Assembly (NCBI RefSeq): GCF_000184945.1
Contig: NZ_GL586311.1
Span: forward strand, 1,050,502-1,114,501
Length of the DNA stretch: 64,000 nucleotides
Direction of reading: 5' to 3'
DNA from: Segatella buccae ATCC 33574
GTDB taxonomy: Bacteria > Bacteroidota > Bacteroidia > Bacteroidales > Bacteroidaceae
Shown here one piece after another: positions 53,269-62,559 of the stretch. The notes beneath the pieces are model-generated. The model searched no databases and was not told the DNA's origin. It saw only the letters and a program-made list of their open reading frames with translations. Position numbers and translations under genes: made by a program. How positions within the stretch are numbered: position 1 is the first letter of the stretch; each line of letters opens with the position of its first letter.

Positions 53269-54609
53269 ATGAAACAAGGAACCATTCTCATCGTCGATGA
53301 CAACCGTAACATCCTCACCACGGTCAAGATGCTTCTGGAAGGTGTCTTCGCACGCATCACGACCATAGCCTCGCCCGACAACATCCCGGCCCGGCTACGC
53401 GAAGACAAGCCCGACGTGGTGTTGCTTGACATGAACTTCCGGAGCGGCATCAACAACGGCAACGAGGGACTGTACTGGTTGCGCGAAATCAAACGGCTGC
53501 ATCCCCAAACGCAAGTGGTGCTCTTCACGGCCTACGCTGACATACAACTGGCCGTGACGGGGCTCAAGGAGGGGGCAGTCGACTTTGTGGTGAAACCTTT
53601 CGACAACGAAAAGTTGGTGGAGACGCTCACCGAGGCCTATCGCAAAAGGCAGAAAAGCTCCGGAGCGGTCTCGTCGAAATCACTTGCCGGCGAAGGAGCC
53701 ATGCAATGGGGATCTTCTCAAGCCATGAAAGACTTGCGGCTGATGGTGGAAAAGGTGGCCGCAACGGATGCCAACATCCTCATCACGGGCGAGAACGGTA
53801 CCGGCAAGGAGGTGCTGGCCAACGAGATACACCGCCTCTCAGTCCGCAACCGGCGCAAAATGCTGCCCGTAGACATGGGTGCCATCACCGAAACGCTGTT
53901 TGAGAGCGAACTGTTCGGCCATGTGAAAGGGGCCTTCACGGATGCCAAGGCCGACAAACCGGGAAAATTTGAACAGGCCGAGGGGAGCACGCTCTTCCTT
54001 GACGAGATAGGCAACCTGAGTTATGCCTTACAGGCCAAACTGCTCACCGCCCTGCAACGGCGAAGCATCGTGCGGGTAGGTGGCAGCAGAGAGATACCCG
54101 TTGACGTGCGTCTCATCTGCGCCACCAATCGCGACTTGCAACAAATGGTGGCCCACGGAGAATTTCGCGAAGACTTGCTCTACCGCATCAACACCATCCG
54201 GCTGCATCTTCCGCCTCTGCGCGAGCGTCGGGAAGACATCCTGCCGCTGGCCCGGCTGTTTCTCGGGAGATACGCCGCCCTCTACAACAAACCCAAAATG
54301 GCATTCACCGGACCGGCAGAAGCGAAAATCAGTGCGTTGCCCTGGTACGGCAATATCCGGGAACTGCAACATGCCGTGGAGAAGGCTGTCATTCTGAGCA
54401 GCGGCACACTGATAGGCGAAGAAGACATAGACGGCAGTCCGGCTGCCCGGCAGAAGCCTCTTGAAGAGGTGCAGACACTCGACGAGATGGAGCGTCGGCT
54501 CATAGAAAAGACCATCCGCGAGTGCGACGGGAATCTCTCGCAAGTGGCCGCACAGCTCGGCATTTCCCGGCAAACACTGTACAACAAAATCAAGCGATAC
54601 GGCATCTGA
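53269..54609 (+). CDS. NtrC-family sigma-54-dependent response regulator
   Basis: 446-residue activator with a receiver domain (phosphoacceptor D54 in VVLLDMNF, D10/D11 acidic pocket), an AAA+ domain (Walker A 174-180 GENGTGK; GAFTDA 221-226, the sigma-54 contact) and a Fis-type HTH at the C-terminus (NLSQVAAQLGISRQTLYNKI). The start ATG at 53269 removes an upstream stretch with no homology. It should act at the TTGGACA palindrome on the sigma-54 promoter of tolC-hlyD, and with the histidine kinase gene that follows 72 bp later. Confidence 0.95.
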   Translation: MKQGTILIVDDNRNILTTVKMLLEGVFARITTIASPDNIPARLREDKPDVVLLDMNFRSGINNGNEGLYWLREIKRLHPQTQVVLFTAYADIQLAVTGLKEGAVDFVVKPFDNEKLVETLTEAYRKRQKSSGAVSSKSLAGEGAMQWGSSQAMKDLRLMVEKVAATDANILITGENGTGKEVLANEIHRLSVRNRRKMLPVDMGAITETLFESELFGHVKGAFTDAKADKPGKFEQAEGSTLFLDEIGNLSYALQAKLLTALQRRSIVRVGGSREIPVDVRLICATNRDLQQMVAHGEFREDLLYRINTIRLHLPPLRERREDILPLARLFLGRYAALYNKPKMAFTGPAEAKISALPWYGNIRELQHAVEKAVILSSGTLIGEEDIDGSPAARQKPLEEVQTLDEMERRLIEKTIRECDGNLSQVAAQLGISRQTLYNKIKRYGI

Positions 54610-54681
54610 CCGCTTCCGTCCACTCTCGGGAGAAGCGGAGCGTGCGATGCAGAAAGTCTTTCACCCACCACATCATAAACA

Positions 54682-55821
54682 ATGACCATTGCGGAAATCA
54701 TCTTGGCAGCAGTGCTTTTGGCTTCCCTTGCTGCCTACCTGCGCCTTTGGCGGCTCCACCGGAGGAGCATCCGGAGGGTGCGCTTCCTGTTTGATGCGCT
54801 CGACAGCGGCGACTACACGTTCCATTTCCCCGAGGAAAGTGTGCATGGCAGTGAGCGGCTGCTGAACACTTCGCTCAATCGGGTGAAACTCATCTTGGAA
54901 CATGCCCGTGACGAACAGATGGAACGGGAGAAGTATTTTGAATTCATTCTCGACTCCGTGGACACTGGCATTCTCGTGGTCGATGACGAACGGGGACTCG
55001 TGCTGCGCCACAACCGGGCCGCCCTCGCCCTGCTCGACATGGAGGCCATCACCCACATCAAGCGCATCAAAGACCGTTTGCCGGCCTTCTCTGTCCGCAC
55101 TTCCCACACCACGCTCCGGGGCAAACGCGTGCGCATCGTCGCCTTCAGCGACATCAAGGGCGAACTGGCCAATCAGGAACTCGACAGTTGGGCAAAACTC
55201 ATACGCGTGCTCACCCATGAAATCATGAACACCGTGACACCCATCATCTCCCTAAGTGACACACTCCTGAAAAACTCCCGGGGCGAGCAGCGCGACGGAT
55301 TGAACGTGATCAACCGCACCGGCAAGGAACTCATCACGTTTGTGGAGAACTACCGTAAGTTCACTCATGTGCCTACGCCCCGGCCGGCCCTTTTCTATGT
55401 GAAACCGTTTTTGGTGCGCATGGCCGGTTTGGCCGGTCCGTTGCTGCCGCCGGAAAGTCGGTTGGAACTGAGCGTGGAGCCGCAAGACCTTCTCGTCTAT
55501 GCCGATGAGGGTCTGATAGCGCGTGTGGTGACCAACCTGCTCAAGAATGCCGCCGAGGCCATAAGCCCTCAAGGATATATCAGCATCCGCTCCTACAGCG
55601 ACGAACACGAGGCGGTGGTGATAGACATCAGCAACAACGGTCCTCTCATCCCCGACGACGTGGCGTCCCATATCTTCATTCCCTTCTTCTCGACCAAAAG
55701 CAACGGTAGCGGGATAGGCCTTTCCATCTCGCGCCAAATCATGCGCTTGAGCAATGGTTCTATCACGCTTGTCAGTGACAGGGAGGCCGGACTGACAACC
55801 TTCCGTCTCACGTTCAACTGA
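54682..55821 (+). CDS. Sensor histidine kinase
   Basis: 379-residue kinase: one N-terminal membrane segment (about 4-20), a linker and PAS-like region (about 85-160), then HisKA with H179 in VLTHEIMNTVTPI, and a HATPase domain with the N-box NLLKNAAEAI and the G-box GSGIGLSISRQIM. With only one obvious membrane helix it may sense a membrane or cytosolic signal. It is the natural partner of the upstream NtrC-type regulator. Confidence 0.92.
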   Translation: MTIAEIILAAVLLASLAAYLRLWRLHRRSIRRVRFLFDALDSGDYTFHFPEESVHGSERLLNTSLNRVKLILEHARDEQMEREKYFEFILDSVDTGILVVDDERGLVLRHNRAALALLDMEAITHIKRIKDRLPAFSVRTSHTTLRGKRVRIVAFSDIKGELANQELDSWAKLIRVLTHEIMNTVTPIISLSDTLLKNSRGEQRDGLNVINRTGKELITFVENYRKFTHVPTPRPALFYVKPFLVRMAGLAGPLLPPESRLELSVEPQDLLVYADEGLIARVVTNLLKNAAEAISPQGYISIRSYSDEHEAVVIDISNNGPLIPDDVASHIFIPFFSTKSNGSGIGLSISRQIMRLSNGSITLVSDREAGLTTFRLTFN

Positions 55822-55870
55822 CCACCTGTCACAAGTAAAATCCCTCATAAGTGTTTTTAGAAAACGAAAA

Positions 55871-55912
55871 AGTGGAAAAACAGTTGGATATCTACAGTTT
55901 TTCCACTATATT
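55871..55912 (+). promoter_or_regulatory. Promoter with overlapping inverted repeat for the hypothetical gene
   Basis: AGTGGAAAAAC (55871-55881) and GTTTTTCCACT (55897-55907) form a perfect 11-bp inverted repeat. The right arm runs into the TATATTTG box (55905-55912). It could be an operator, or the terminator of the kinase gene. Confidence 0.45.
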
Positions 55913-55969
55913 TGTCTACCTCTTCCCGAAAAGAAACAACATAATCCACCAATCAATAGAAGAGAAACG

Positions 55970-57019
55970 ATGATACTAACAAATGAAATGCTTTGGGCTG
56001 CCTTCGATCTTAGGAGGGCCGCACCTTGGAAGAAATTGACCGACTCCGACATTTTTGCCGTGAAGCTAAGTTCGGGCGAGACCGGCTATTGTAGCGTCAT
56101 GGGGCATGGGGGTGAACACTACGCTCTCGGTCTTTATATCGGCAGAAAGGGATTTACAAGCTATCTCAACAGCCTCTACCTCGATAATGTCGCCCCCTTT
56201 GTCTTCCAGCAGTTAGCCATGATGTTTGACTGCATCAACTGCGACTTTATGAATGCTGCGGATATGGATGCCAAGACTAAAAGGCGGATACGGGCCTTTG
56301 TCGCCCACCGGGGACTGAAAATACAACGTCCCCACGGATGGCCCGACTTCACCCGCCACAGTCCTTATCGTATGCAATGGGACATTACGGACGAGCAAGA
56401 TGCCCAACTCATCACCGAAGCGTTGCGTGCAGCCCTCTATATGACAAAAATGTCCGAAGCCTCCCCACTCTCGGAACTTGGTTTTGACCCCATGGGCGAA
56501 TATCCCACCAAAGAGGGTGGAAAGATGGTACCACTGCTCACACCGCAGCTTGACGGCACTTACCTTCTCGGCGTCACCCCACTGCCGGCCTATCAGGGAC
56601 CTACCTATTCCGAGGCACCTTTCGAGAACGACCTGCTGTCGCACCAAATCGGGAAACTTCCTAATCGGCACACCATATCTTGCCTGTACACCAACCTTCC
56701 TGCTCCGACAGGTTCCGGCGAAGAGGAGGCCCCTTTCTTTCCCGAAGTCTTGTTGTGTGTTGATGAAGACAGCGGAATGGTTGTTCACGTAGAAATGTCG
56801 GAACGGCAGGGAGACACTCTGAAACTGCTGACGGGTCTGGGGAATGCCCTCCTTTCGTTGGGCTACAAACCTTCTGAAATATTGATCAATACCGAGCGCA
56901 CGGAGAGTCTGCTCGGCGATTTCTGTCGCAGATGTGACATCCGGCTTCGACAAGAACCGGTACTACCGGAGTTGGAAGAAGTCTATCAAGAGTTCCTTTA
57001 CAATCTCTGTTCAAGATAA
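55970..57019 (+). CDS. Hypothetical protein, DUF7309/DUF6930-like
   Basis: 349 residues. The N-terminal half (about 15-140) has WKKLTDSDIFAVKL, YCSVMGHGGEHYALGLYIG, which resembles DUF7309, and the C-terminal half (about 200-345) resembles DUF6930 (LLCVDEDSGMVVHVEMSE). No catalytic motif or membrane segment is evident, so it is probably cytosolic. It stands between the two-component system and a pseudouridine synthase gene, 90 bp from the latter. Function unknown. Confidence 0.6.
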   Translation: MILTNEMLWAAFDLRRAAPWKKLTDSDIFAVKLSSGETGYCSVMGHGGEHYALGLYIGRKGFTSYLNSLYLDNVAPFVFQQLAMMFDCINCDFMNAADMDAKTKRRIRAFVAHRGLKIQRPHGWPDFTRHSPYRMQWDITDEQDAQLITEALRAALYMTKMSEASPLSELGFDPMGEYPTKEGGKMVPLLTPQLDGTYLLGVTPLPAYQGPTYSEAPFENDLLSHQIGKLPNRHTISCLYTNLPAPTGSGEEEAPFFPEVLLCVDEDSGMVVHVEMSERQGDTLKLLTGLGNALLSLGYKPSEILINTERTESLLGDFCRRCDIRLRQEPVLPELEEVYQEFLYNLCSR

Positions 57020-57109
57020 GTGGACAGAATCACTGTCACTGAAGATTTAATCATAAAAAGTGAGGGGCATGGCATTCTCCGTTGAGTTTGCCCCTCACGC
57101 CAACAGCTT

Positions 57110-58837
57110 ATGACATTGCTGCATCCCCTCCACACCAACATCCCCTTGCCCGAACAGATGAACAATCCGTTTGACTATGAGCCGCATCCGCTCTGCATAG
57201 AGGCTGCACGACAGTTGCAAAACTCGTTTGCCCGGATGTCCGACGAGTGGCAAGCGGAGATAGCCAAAGGTAAGATGTTTGGCATACTGCTTGTCTCAGC
57301 CCCCGATGAAGCACTCCTTTATCCCCCGTCATCTACCCTTTATCCCCTGCCATCTACCACCCACCATCCATCACCTACCACCTACTTCCTCGCCGCTTAC
57401 TCGGGCCAGATACTCAACCGGAGCGACTGGGAGGGTTTTGTTCCGGCGGTGTATGACTATCTGCAGCCCGGCGGATATTTCAAGACCCACGAAGCGGAGG
57501 TAACGGACATCAATGCTGCCATAGCCCGACTGGAAGCAGACGGGCGTATGGAAGAGGCCCGCAAGTGTGTGGAGGAATTGGTGGTGCAGCGTCGGCAGAC
57601 GGTGGCTGACTATCAACAGCAGATGAACGAGGCCAAAAGGAGACGGGATGAGCGCCGGCAGCAGGGGGGTATCTTGCCCGAAGAGAATGCGCGGATGGTC
57701 AGGGAGAGTCAGTTCATGAAAGCTGAACTGCGCCGCATCAAGAAGGCTGTAAATCAGAAAACAACTCTCGAAAGGGAGTATGAAGCGTGGCAAGACGATA
57801 TACGGCAACTTAAACAACTGCGCAAAAGACTTTCCGACAACTTGCAACAATGGCTGTTTGCGCAATTCAGAATGCTGAATGCCGAAGGGGAAAGTAAAAA
57901 TCTGTTGGAGATATTTGCCGATACGACAGCCGGTGTTCCGCCCTCGGGGAGTGGCGAGTGCTGCGAACCGAAACTCTTGCAATACGCCTACGCCCACGGG
58001 CTTCGACCACTTCAAATGGCTATGTTTTGGTGGGGCGAGAGTCCGAAAGAGGAGATTCGTCATCATGGACACTACTATCCGGCTTGCAGCGGTAAGTGTA
58101 AACCCATTCTCAAGTGGATGTTGCCGGACTCGTCGTCCGACTTCTTGCCGGCATCATCTGCACACCAACTACCCTTAAAGACTGCCCCCGAGCTTCCCAT
58201 CCTTTATGAAGACGCATCGATCGTGGTGGTCAACAAACCGGCCGGTATGCTCTCCGTACCGGGTAAGACGGATACTCCGTCTGTCTATTCGCTCCTACGC
58301 GAATGTTGCCCACAAGCCGAAGGCCCGATCATTGTCCACCGATTGGACATGGCCACAAGCGGTCTGCTCGTCGCAGCCAAAACCTCTAAAGCCTATTTCG
58401 GGCTCCAACAACAGTTTACCGACCGCATGGTGACGAAACGCTATGTGGCCGTGCTCGAGGCCAATGGCCCTCGACCATCATTTCATCCTGCTCCAAAGAC
58501 AGATTCCTCCCTGCTTCCCAAGGGCGCCATTTCTCTTCCCCTGTCGCCTGACCTCATGGATCGTCCACGGCAAAAGGTTGACCGCGAACATGGCAGACCT
58601 GCTGTCACCGACTATCAGTTTGTCTCGTCCGACCGTCTCTTGCTCTATCCCCATACGGGGCGCACCCATCAGTTGCGTGTGCATTGCGCCCACCGGGAGG
58701 GGCTTGGCCGGCCTATCAAAGGCGACAACTTATACGGCACGAAGGCAGACCGTCTCTACCTGCATGCCGAATACCTGTCGTTTGTCCATCCGCAGACGGG
58801 AGAACGAGTGGAGTTTGAGTGCTCCGCACCTTTCTGA
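57110..58837 (+). CDS. RluA-family pseudouridine synthase with long N-terminal domain
   Basis: 575 residues. The C-terminal half (about 360-575) is the RluA catalytic fold with D413 in VHRLDMATSG, plus KPAGMLSVPG, YPHTGRTHQLRVH and LHAEYLSFVHP. The N-terminal half has a coiled-coil section (about 135-245) and a segment FWWGESPKEEIRHHGHYYPA that recurs in long Bacteroidota RluA-type proteins. It modifies uridines in rRNA or tRNA. Residues about 71-92 are a His/Pro/Thr/Tyr-rich insertion made of CACCTAC-like heptads. The start is the first ATG of the frame. Confidence 0.85.
   Translation: MTLLHPLHTNIPLPEQMNNPFDYEPHPLCIEAARQLQNSFARMSDEWQAEIAKGKMFGILLVSAPDEALLYPPSSTLYPLPSTTHHPSPTTYFLAAYSGQILNRSDWEGFVPAVYDYLQPGGYFKTHEAEVTDINAAIARLEADGRMEEARKCVEELVVQRRQTVADYQQQMNEAKRRRDERRQQGGILPEENARMVRESQFMKAELRRIKKAVNQKTTLEREYEAWQDDIRQLKQLRKRLSDNLQQWLFAQFRMLNAEGESKNLLEIFADTTAGVPPSGSGECCEPKLLQYAYAHGLRPLQMAMFWWGESPKEEIRHHGHYYPACSGKCKPILKWMLPDSSSDFLPASSAHQLPLKTAPELPILYEDASIVVVNKPAGMLSVPGKTDTPSVYSLLRECCPQAEGPIIVHRLDMATSGLLVAAKTSKAYFGLQQQFTDRMVTKRYVAVLEANGPRPSFHPAPKTDSSLLPKGAISLPLSPDLMDRPRQKVDREHGRPAVTDYQFVSSDRLLLYPHTGRTHQLRVHCAHREGLGRPIKGDNLYGTKADRLYLHAEYLSFVHPQTGERVEFECSAPF
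57309..57384 (+). repeat. CATCTACC/CACCTAC heptad run inside the pseudouridine synthase gene
   Basis: A stretch of CATCTACC and CACCTAC-like units resembling the heptads at 9758-9799 and 1097-1120. It encodes residues about 67-91 and keeps the frame. Copy-number change by slippage could shift the frame. Confidence 0.55.
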
Positions 58838-58932
58838 GAATCAATAGTCTGTGGTGTTGTTTTTCATGTTTTTCCTACTTTACCCGATAAGGGGAAAAGG
58901 AGATGTCATGTTTGTGTTGTCGCGCAAAACAA

Positions 58933-59310
58933 TTAAGGCTTTTCAGTTTTATGCTGCTGAAAAGTTAAGATGGTTTCTATGATATGCCCCGAATAATGAT
59001 AGACATGTTCGTTGTCAAACCTTATGACAGTAATTCCATTTTCCTCTAAAAATCTTGTCCTTGCTTCGTCGTACTCATGGACAGCCCTGTCGTTGTGAAT
59101 ATTTCCATCCAATTCAATGGCTAATTTGAGTGAAGGACAATAGAAGTCCATGATGTAATTTCCGATACTGTGCTGCCTGCGGAATTTCAAACCGCCCACT
59201 TGTGAATGCTTCAAACAGCGCCAAAGAATTGCTTCGGCTGCAGTAGAATGATTCCGCAACGCTTTTCGGTATATCTTCAAAGGCTTTATATTGGATTTGT
59301 CTCGGTACAT
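58933..59310 (-). CDS. DUF559 / Vsr-like endonuclease-domain protein
   Basis: 125 residues of the DUF559 family, which has a restriction-endonuclease-like (PD-(D/E)xK) fold. Seen are ILWRCLKHSQVGGLKFRRQH, the acidic site YIMDFYCPSLKLAIELDGNIH (D/E-x-K-type pattern) and GITVIRFDNEHV. It may nick or bind DNA; some members accompany mobile genes. It is a single gene between the pseudouridine synthase and a tandem-repeat region. Confidence 0.83.
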   Translation of the reverse strand: MYRDKSNIKPLKIYRKALRNHSTAAEAILWRCLKHSQVGGLKFRRQHSIGNYIMDFYCPSLKLAIELDGNIHNDRAVHEYDEARTRFLEENGITVIRFDNEHVYHYSGHIIETILTFQQHKTEKP

Positions 59311-59437
59311 AAGTGTGTGTAGTTTGGTGGTCTGTGAATTTCTGCAAACGGGTGTTTGAATGTTTGTGTGGATGTGTTTGGGGAGAATGGTGACAATCGG
59401 GATATGCTGAAAGAAGGATACGTTGGGGGAAACGGTT

Positions 59438-59785
59438 GTGACCTTATTTGTCCCACCACCCCTGCCCCTCCTCCCAAGGAGGAGGGGAAAGCTAACGCCG
59501 GCAAATGCTTCTTAAGTGGGCAAGCCCCCATTATTCCATGTGCCATCCTTGGTTCCCCTCCTCCCAAGGAAGAGGGGGAAAGTTAACGCCGGCAAATGCT
59601 TCTTAAGTGGACAAGCCCCCATTATATCATGTGCCATCCTTGGTTCCCCTCCTCCCAAGGAAGAGGGGGAAAGCTAACGCCGGCAAATGCTTCTTAAGTG
59701 GGCAAGCCTCCATTATATCATGTGCCATCCTTGGTTCCCCTCCTCTTGGGAGGAGGGGCAGGGGTGGTGGGACAAATAAGGTCAC
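59438..59785. repeat. Three 91-bp tandem repeats closed by long inverted repeats
   Basis: Units start at 59491, 59582 and 59673, exactly 91 bp apart, each beginning G(C/T)TAACGCCGGC and ending in a CCTCCTCCC/GGGAGGAGG-type palindrome. The array is enclosed by 59438-59489 and 59735-59785, which are reverse complements of each other with one inserted base over 51-52 bp. 91 is not a multiple of three, so it is not a coding repeat. The surrounding 59311-59437 and 59786-59825 have no gene. Confidence 0.85.
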
Positions 59786-59825
59786 GACAGCTTTCCACAA
59801 CATTCCTATTCTCCCCCCCATGCAC

Positions 59826-61163
59826 TCAGCTTTCCGCAGCCGCCTGTACCACCTCGGAAAGTGTGGGATGGATATGCACCATGTCACGCAACTCGTCGAT
59901 GGTAGTATGCTTGCACATCAGTACACTCACTTCTTGGATGAGGTCAGCGCTGTGCGCCCCAAACGCATGGCAGCCGATGATAAGTCCCGAAGGATCGGTC
60001 AGAAGTTTAAGCATACCTTCGGTCTCGTCCATCGCCAATGCTTTGCCGTTGGCCCGATGAAAGGCCTTATGACACTTGTAGGAGATCGACTGCTCCTTAC
60101 AAGTATCTTCCGAAAGACCAACAGAGGCGGCTTCGGGATAGGTAAAGATAGCCGCCGGCATAATGTCGAGTCGGATAGAGTCGGACATTCCAAGGATGCG
60201 GTTGACCACATGGAGTCCCTGCATGGTGGCGGCGTGGGCCAGCATCTGCCTACCGTTGACATCGCCAATGGCGTAGATACCCTTCACGGAAGTTTGAAGA
60301 TGTTCATCGACTGTGATTCCTGAACGGTCGAAGGCGATGCCGGCACGTTCCAGTTGCAATCTTTCCATGTTGGGTTGTCGGCCTGTGGCTATTAGCACAG
60401 CATCGGCATCCAGAATCTCTTCTTTCCCTTTTCGTTCAAAAGTTACTCCATTTTCCGTTACCGCTTTGACTGCCGTTTGCATCAAGAACTCTACACCTAG
60501 CTTTTCGAGTGACTTGCGTAGTCGCTTGGCCACATCGCTGTCAAGCGATGGTAGACATTCTTTGAGAAACTCAATGACCGTGACACGGGAACCGAAAGAA
60601 CAGAAGATGCTCGCAAACTCCATACCAATGACACCTGCACCCACGATGACAAGCTGCTTGGGCACATGGTCAATGTGCAGCAGTTCGGTGGAAGTCATCA
60701 CTTTCGAAGCGTCAAGCTGCTTTACCGGCGGCATCTTGGGTCCGGCCCCTGTGGCGATGATGATGTGGGGGGCGGAATAGTGTTCCGTCCCCACCGTCAC
60801 CGTCCGGGTATCTTCAAACCGTGCCGTACCCTTGACGAGTGTAATGCCGGGTATGGCGAGAAGCTGTTCCACACCGCTGCGGAGCTGTCCCACGACTGTG
60901 GAAAGCCGCTTTTGCACACGAGTGTAATTGACAGGAAAAGGATTACTCCCGTTCTCAATTTGTGGGCAAACCGCTCTCACCGTGCGCACGACATCAGCCT
61001 CATGGCAAAGCGTCTTAGTGGGGATGCAGCCCACGTTAAGGCATGTGCCGCCCACTTCCCCTTGTTCGATGATGACTACTTGCAAGCCGTTGCGGGCCGC
61101 ATATTCGGCAGCCCGGTACCCCCCCGGGCCACTGCCGATAATAATAAGGTCAGCTGTTGTCAT
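59826..61163 (-). CDS. lpdA: Dihydrolipoyl dehydrogenase (glycine cleavage L protein)
   Basis: 445-residue flavoprotein that reoxidises the lipoyl group of the H protein with NAD+. FAD motif IIIGSGPGGYRAAEYAARNG, redox-active disulfide C41/C46 (GGTCLNVGCIPTK), NAD motif VIVGAGVIGMEFA-type (LVIVGAGVIGMEFASI), and the C-terminal HPTLSEVV active-site base. Its start overlaps gcvPB by 14 bp, placing it in the glycine cleavage operon rather than a 2-oxoacid dehydrogenase operon. Confidence 0.95.
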   Translation of the reverse strand: MTTADLIIIGSGPGGYRAAEYAARNGLQVVIIEQGEVGGTCLNVGCIPTKTLCHEADVVRTVRAVCPQIENGSNPFPVNYTRVQKRLSTVVGQLRSGVEQLLAIPGITLVKGTARFEDTRTVTVGTEHYSAPHIIIATGAGPKMPPVKQLDASKVMTSTELLHIDHVPKQLVIVGAGVIGMEFASIFCSFGSRVTVIEFLKECLPSLDSDVAKRLRKSLEKLGVEFLMQTAVKAVTENGVTFERKGKEEILDADAVLIATGRQPNMERLQLERAGIAFDRSGITVDEHLQTSVKGIYAIGDVNGRQMLAHAATMQGLHVVNRILGMSDSIRLDIMPAAIFTYPEAASVGLSEDTCKEQSISYKCHKAFHRANGKALAMDETEGMLKLLTDPSGLIIGCHAFGAHSADLIQEVSVLMCKHTTIDELRDMVHIHPTLSEVVQAAAES

Positions 61164-62559
61164 ATTGCAGTTGCTTGAAAGTCACGATAGGATGCTTGGC
61201 CGCCTCCACATCGTCCACCCTTCCGATGGGCGTGTGGTGCGGTGCCGTCTTTACATCATTGGGGTGTTCCACTGCCTCGTGGGCAATGCGCCGCATTACA
61301 TCGATGAAACCGTCGAGCGTGTCCTTGCTCTCCACCTCTGTCGGTTCTATCATCAGAGACTCGTGGAAGAGCAAAGGGAAGTAGATGGTGGGCGCATGAT
61401 AACCGTAATCAAGCAGTCGTTTGGCCACATCCATTGTGGTGACACCCGTCGACTTGTCAGCAAGCCCGTCGAAGACGAACTCATGTTTGCAAAGTCCCTC
61501 AATGGGCAGGCGATACAGGTCTTTTAAAGACTCCTTGACATAGTTGGCATTGAGTGTGGCCAACGGCCCCACCTCCTTGACATGCTCGCGCCCCAGCGAG
61601 AGAATATAGGCATAGGCCCGCATGAGCACGGCAAAATTACCGTGATAGGGACTCACCTCGGGGAAAAACTCTTGTAGGCCGTCGCGCACACCCACCGGGC
61701 CGGCTCCCGGCCCTCCACCACCGTGGGGAGTGGAGAAAGTCTTGTGTAGGTTGAGGTGCATCACATCGAATCCCATGTCTCCCGGACGGCAAACGCCGAG
61801 CATGGGATTGAAGTTGGCTCCGTCGTAGTAGAGCAGTCCACCGCAGCCGTGTATCATTTCGGCTATCTCGGGAATGCGTTTTTCGAAAAGACCGAGCGTA
61901 TTGGGATTGGTCATCATCATGGCCGCAATCTCCTCTCCCTGCTCTTCCACCAGCGTGCGTAGGTGCGTCGTGTCAATGGTGCCGTCGTCCAGACTCTTCA
62001 CCTCTACCACCTCCAGACCGCAGACGGCAGCCGAAGCAGGATTGGTGCCATGAGCTGAGTCGGGCACGATGACTTTCAGGCGTCTTTCATCTCCGCGGCT
62101 TTCGTGATAGGCGCGGATGATCATGAGCCCCACCAGTTCGCCGTGGGCTCCGGCAAAAGGCCTCAACGTGAAGGCTTTCATGCCCGTGAGTTCGCAGAGC
62201 GATTGTTTTAAAAGGGTGCATACGGCTTCCGCCCCTCGCACACTGTCGGCCGGTTGCAGGGGATGCAGGTTTTGGAAAGCCGGCAAGGCTGCTACCTCCT
62301 CGTCGATGCAGGGATTGTATTTCATCGTGCAACTGCCCAGTGGATAGAACCCGTTGTCCACTCCGAAGTTGTTGCCGCTCAGGTTGGTGTAGTGTCTGAC
62401 AACTGTCAGTTCGTCGCATTCTGGCAATTCGGGCTCCTTTTTGCGCTGTATCAGCTGTGGAATCTCATAGACGCCAAAGCGGTTTTTGGGCAATGAATAA
62501 CCGCACCGGCCTTTCCGCGAGAGCTCGAATATCAGGTTTCCATAGAGTTTGTTGTTCAT
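61150..62559 (-). CDS. gcvPB: Glycine dehydrogenase (decarboxylating) subunit 2
   Basis: 469-residue C-terminal half of the split P protein. It carries the PLP-binding lysine in LNLHKTFSTPHGGGGPG, plus GSCTMKYNP and VIVPDSAHGTNPASAA. With GcvPA it decarboxylates glycine and passes the aminomethyl group to lipoyl-GcvH. It overlaps gcvPA by 4 bp and lpdA by 14 bp. Family member of normal size. Confidence 0.96.
   Translation of the reverse strand: MNNKLYGNLIFELSRKGRCGYSLPKNRFGVYEIPQLIQRKKEPELPECDELTVVRHYTNLSGNNFGVDNGFYPLGSCTMKYNPCIDEEVAALPAFQNLHPLQPADSVRGAEAVCTLLKQSLCELTGMKAFTLRPFAGAHGELVGLMIIRAYHESRGDERRLKVIVPDSAHGTNPASAAVCGLEVVEVKSLDDGTIDTTHLRTLVEEQGEEIAAMMMTNPNTLGLFEKRIPEIAEMIHGCGGLLYYDGANFNPMLGVCRPGDMGFDVMHLNLHKTFSTPHGGGGPGAGPVGVRDGLQEFFPEVSPYHGNFAVLMRAYAYILSLGREHVKEVGPLATLNANYVKESLKDLYRLPIEGLCKHEFVFDGLADKSTGVTTMDVAKRLLDYGYHAPTIYFPLLFHESLMIEPTEVESKDTLDGFIDVMRRIAHEAVEHPNDVKTAPHHTPIGRVDDVEAAKHPIVTFKQLQYDNS

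Noticed and set aside
55970..57019. A toxin or defence protein
   Set aside because: DUF6930-like sequence with no catalytic motif and no partner gene; nothing in the sequence supports the idea.
59438..59785. CRISPR array
   Set aside because: Units are 91 bp with no alternation of short conserved repeats and unique spacers, and no cas genes are near.
59607..60323. 238-residue open frame across the tandem repeats
   Set aside because: It combines noncoding repeats with the antisense strand of lpdA; the repeat unit of 91 bp changes frame at each copy.
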